A DNA stretch of 7,347 nucleotides. It comes from Anaerolineaceae bacterium. Lineage in GTDB: Bacteria > Chloroflexota > Anaerolineae > Anaerolineales > Anaerolineaceae. Each line of letters opens with the position of its first letter. Position 1 is the stretch's first letter. The notes under the pieces were generated by a model that did no database searches, was not told the DNA's origin, and saw nothing but the letters and a program-made list of their open reading frames with translations. The position numbers and the translations under genes were made by a program. This document shows, piece by piece, positions 5,339-7,347 of the stretch. The DNA lies in contig JACZIY010000756.1 in NCBI GenBank assembly GCA_014860845.1, positions 1 to 7,347 on the forward strand. Reading direction: 5' to 3'.

Positions 5339-6580
5339 TCAAAGTGATGTATGGGATGAATTATTTGATTTGAACTTGCTATAAAATTGAGCCAGTCGAT
5401 TTCGAACCAACTCGGAATCTGCCCTGGAAATTACTAATTCTTTATTGATAATTTTTGCTTTCCGTCTGATTTCAGGGTTCTCATAAGCAGTAACAATTGC
5501 GTCTGATAGTTCTTGTTGTCTATGAGGTGAAACAAGAAATCCATTCACACCGGGGGTAATCCACTCCCTCAGGGACTCAATATCGCCAACGACTGGAAAA
5601 CAACCACATGCCATTGTTTCCAATAAAGTATTGGGGGTTCCATCATGGGTGGTGATGGAAACGGATATTTGTGAGTGGTGAAAGGTGGACCACAAGATAT
5701 CCTGTGGCAAAGTTGGTAATAAGAAGACATGTTCTTTTATCCGCAATCGTTCCACCCATTGATGAGCTTCAGGTTTACCCTCCATCCCTGGACAAATAAA
5801 AATAGCATTCGGGAGTTTTTTGAGAACCAGAGGAATGGATTGGAAGAAAACATCCGTCTGGGCATAAGCCCGAATGCCGCGTGGGTTGATAATTACAGGA
5901 GCATCCAATGGGAAGTGCAGGTCAGGATTTACTACTAGTTTAGCTGCCTCAATTTCATTGAACAGAATACCACCCCCCCCAGGCACAACCAGGGAAGGTT
6001 TGTTTTCTGAGAATCCCCATTGATGGGCGAGGTTGATATCACGGTTTACATCAGCAAGAATTCCATCTGCCCTTTGCATCACTTGCTCTGTAAGATTCTT
6101 CATCTTACGATTCGCATTGGCATGCAATGTAAAATCATTTCCCCATACAGAAACCAGCAAAGGAATTTCCTGGGGGGTAATACTGGCCAGCATGCCTTCG
6201 TATGGGATCCTCAAAGCGTGTACCAGATCGGGTTTGATATCAGAAATAATGGACAACAACTCTTTCTGATAATTTGATAAGGTGGTTGGACCTAGCAGAT
6301 AGCGAACTTTCATTACAATCGGCCGTGCGTGTTGAATCAATGCCTTCTTCCAATTTTTTCCAGATCGATTACTCGAGTTATTTTGCAAGGATTTTTTGCT
6401 ATCTTCTCCGGCAGCACTGAAGGCAACGGGTAAGATGAAGACCTTCTCCACATCCGGCTTCGAGGACAAAGGATATGTGGACACCAGCGAAACCCGAAAA
6501 TCAAGCGAGTGGAGCATATCGATCCATCTTTTTGTGGTGGCACTGCGACCGTCTGCGATTAATAGGATGTGGGTGTTCAC
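5339..6580 (-). CDS. GT4-type (GT-B fold) glycosyltransferase
   Basis: A 413-residue cytoplasmic or membrane-peripheral glycosyltransferase with no signal peptide or clear membrane helix. The N-terminal Rossmann half begins 'THILLIADGRSATTKRWIDM' (3-22) and includes 'HALRIPYEG' and 'VSVWGNDF' (144-150). The linker has 'VVPGGGGI' (198-205). The C-terminal donor-binding half has 'RGIRAYAQTDVFF' (234-246), 'FICPGM' and 'HDGTPNTLLETMACGCFPV' (312-330). The last matches the GT4 E-x7-E nucleotide-sugar motif with D313 and E321 in the two acidic places, followed by 'DIESLREWI...GVNGFLV'. The GTG start is supported by AGGGG nine bases upstream, and it directly touches the stop of the preceding glycosyltransferase, so the two genes are surely co-expressed. 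The role is most likely addition of one sugar to an extracellular polysaccharide or other glycoconjugate; donor and acceptor are unknown. Confidence 0.9.
   Translation of the reverse strand: MNTHILLIADGRSATTKRWIDMLHSLDFRVSLVSTYPLSSKPDVEKVFILPVAFSAAGEDSKKSLQNNSSNRSGKNWKKALIQHARPIVMKVRYLLGPTTLSNYQKELLSIISDIKPDLVHALRIPYEGMLASITPQEIPLLVSVWGNDFTLHANANRKMKNLTEQVMQRADGILADVNRDINLAHQWGFSENKPSLVVPGGGGILFNEIEAAKLVVNPDLHFPLDAPVIINPRGIRAYAQTDVFFQSIPLVLKKLPNAIFICPGMEGKPEAHQWVERLRIKEHVFLLPTLPQDILWSTFHHSQISVSITTHDGTPNTLLETMACGCFPVVGDIESLREWITPGVNGFLVSPHRQQELSDAIVTAYENPEIRRKAKIINKELVISRADSELVRNRLAQFYSKFKSNNSSHTSL
5973..5980 (-). repeat. G8 homopolymer inside a glycosyltransferase gene
   Basis: The coding strand has eight consecutive G spanning Gly201 to Gly203 of the glycosyltransferase, within the codons CCT GGG GGG GGT GGT. 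Slippage by one base would shift the frame halfway through the protein. Whether it varies in the population cannot be seen here. Confidence 0.8.
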
Positions 6581-7347
6581 TTAGGATTTCCCCTGCAAAA
6601 AAGCATCCTTACTGGCTTTAATGAAAACAGAGACCATATGGTCAATATTCACACTGGTTTTAACTGTTTGATAAGCTGCCAGCCCCTTTTGACGTAACTT
6701 TTCTGGAGAACTAAGTGCTGATGAAATGGCATTCTTTAACGCTTTTGGATCTTTGGGTGGAATATTCCACCCATTTTCATCGGTCACAAGATCAGATTGA
6801 GTCCCGTCCCCTTCGGCTACAATTACCGGAAGTGCATGTGCCATGGCCTGTTGTACTGCCAGACCACCTGTTCCGGGTAAGACAAATAAATCAGCCTGAT
6901 CGAAAATTGAATCTAATTCTGCTCCAAATCGTTCCCCCCAAAATTTCGTTTTGGGATACGTTTTGGCAGCCAGCATTTCTAATTCAGAACGAATAACCCC
7001 ATCCCCAACAATCCATAAATTTGGTTGGATTTTCTCGGGTAATTGGGAACAAACCTGGATGAGTGAATCCAATCGTTTTCTGGGCTGTAATCTGCCGACA
7101 TACAATAGAATGGGAGTGTAATCCTCATGCCAAATTACGCGATTTGGCGGGGGATTTTGCGGGGAAGCTGCAGTGGCATTCATTGCGATAAAAACATTCT
7201 TTGGGTCAAATCCAGCCTGAATATAACCCTGAGCTCCTTTTTCGCTGTAGGCAATCACACTGTTGAATGATTTCAAAAATTGCTTACGAGCGTAGTTGCG
7301 AATATTGGAAAGTAGCCCGGAAGATTGGGGAACACCTAACCCCCAAC
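6581..7347 (-). CDS. GT4-type glycosyltransferase, 5' end beyond the window
   Basis: The C-terminal part (about 255 residues) of a GT-B glycosyltransferase. The frame stays open to the right edge; the extra residues before the TTG at 7276 read roughly 'WGLGVPQSSGLLSNIRNYARKQF', so that TTG is internal and the true start lies outside. Counting from that TTG, it shows the inter-domain 'VIAYSEKG' and 'VFIAMNATA', then the donor-domain start 'LLYVGRLQPRKRLDSLI' (57-73) with the usual G-R-L...K. 'WIVGDG' (88-93) and 'LPGTGGLAVQQAMAHALPVI' (133-152) follow. In this last motif the common E-x7-E glutamates appear as Gly and Gln. Then comes 'GDGTQSDLV...NGW', typical of this subgroup. It ends in TAA, immediately followed by the GTG of the next glycosyltransferase, so the pair forms an operon. 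Sugar specificity is unknown. Confidence 0.88.
   Translation of the reverse strand, partial: WGLGVPQSSGLLSNIRNYARKQFLKSFNSVIAYSEKGAQGYIQAGFDPKNVFIAMNATAASPQNPPPNRVIWHEDYTPILLYVGRLQPRKRLDSLIQVCSQLPEKIQPNLWIVGDGVIRSELEMLAAKTYPKTKFWGERFGAELDSIFDQADLFVLPGTGGLAVQQAMAHALPVIVAEGDGTQSDLVTDENGWNIPPKDPKALKNAISSALSSPEKLRQKGLAAYQTVKTSVNIDHMVSVFIKASKDAFLQGKS
6590..6594 (-). promoter_or_regulatory. Shine-Dalgarno supporting the GTG start of the second glycosyltransferase
   Basis: The minus strand reads AGGGG nine bases before the GTG at 6580, inside the last codons of the upstream glycosyltransferase gene. Together with the zero-base junction TAA/GTG it supports this start over any downstream ATG, which would remove the first strand of the Rossmann fold. 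Confidence 0.6.

Noticed and set aside
6020..6277. Two overlapping plus-strand open frames inside the second glycosyltransferase
   Set aside because: Both are antisense to conserved glycosyltransferase sequence and have no recognisable motif.
1..7347. CRISPR array, mobile element, tRNA, toxin-antitoxin or phage-defence system
   Set aside because: I saw no regularly spaced repeats, transposase, long terminal inverted repeats, cloverleaf sequence or defence-type domains; the genes are metabolic, secretory and glycan-related.

Overview
The window looks like ordinary bacterial chromosome of moderate GC (roughly 43%, by eye). Every supportable gene lies on the minus strand, so the gene order reads from high to low coordinates. 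The best guess for the host is the Chloroflexota (Anaerolineae-like). This is inference from the RocA-type aldehyde dehydrogenase variant, the style of the glycosyltransferases, and the secreted protease ending in an 'IYLPLTSK'-type tail, which I associate from memory with secreted proteins of that phylum. There is no rRNA, tRNA or marker gene to confirm it.

Right part (7347-5339): two consecutive GT-B fold glycosyltransferases. The first runs off the right edge. Its stop codon directly abuts the GTG start of the second, so they are very likely co-transcribed and belong to a glycan (exopolysaccharide or glycoconjugate) locus that continues outside the window. The second carries a G8 homopolymer in its coding strand.

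Middle (5213-3327): one large secreted zinc metalloprotease with signal peptide, propeptide, an M12B/M72-like metzincin catalytic domain, two fibronectin type III domains and the short C-terminal tail. A convincing intrinsic terminator follows it.

Left part (3187-1): a RocA-type aldehyde dehydrogenase (probable L-glutamate-gamma-semialdehyde / 1-pyrroline-5-carboxylate dehydrogenase) with an excellent Shine-Dalgarno, then a hairpin. A small two-helix membrane protein of unknown function follows, then the A and B subunits of a glutaconate-CoA-transferase-type family I CoA-transferase. The B subunit is cut by the left edge. The dehydrogenase and CoA-transferase would fit amino-acid (proline/glutamate) or organic-acid catabolism, but the window does not prove that they act in one pathway.

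The window has no gene-free stretch above 300 bases, no CRISPR array, no insertion sequence and no RNA gene that I can see. I find no convincing new multi-gene system. The most interesting items are the protease C-terminal tail, the hairpin that overlaps the leader of the small membrane gene, and the G8 tract in a glycosyltransferase.
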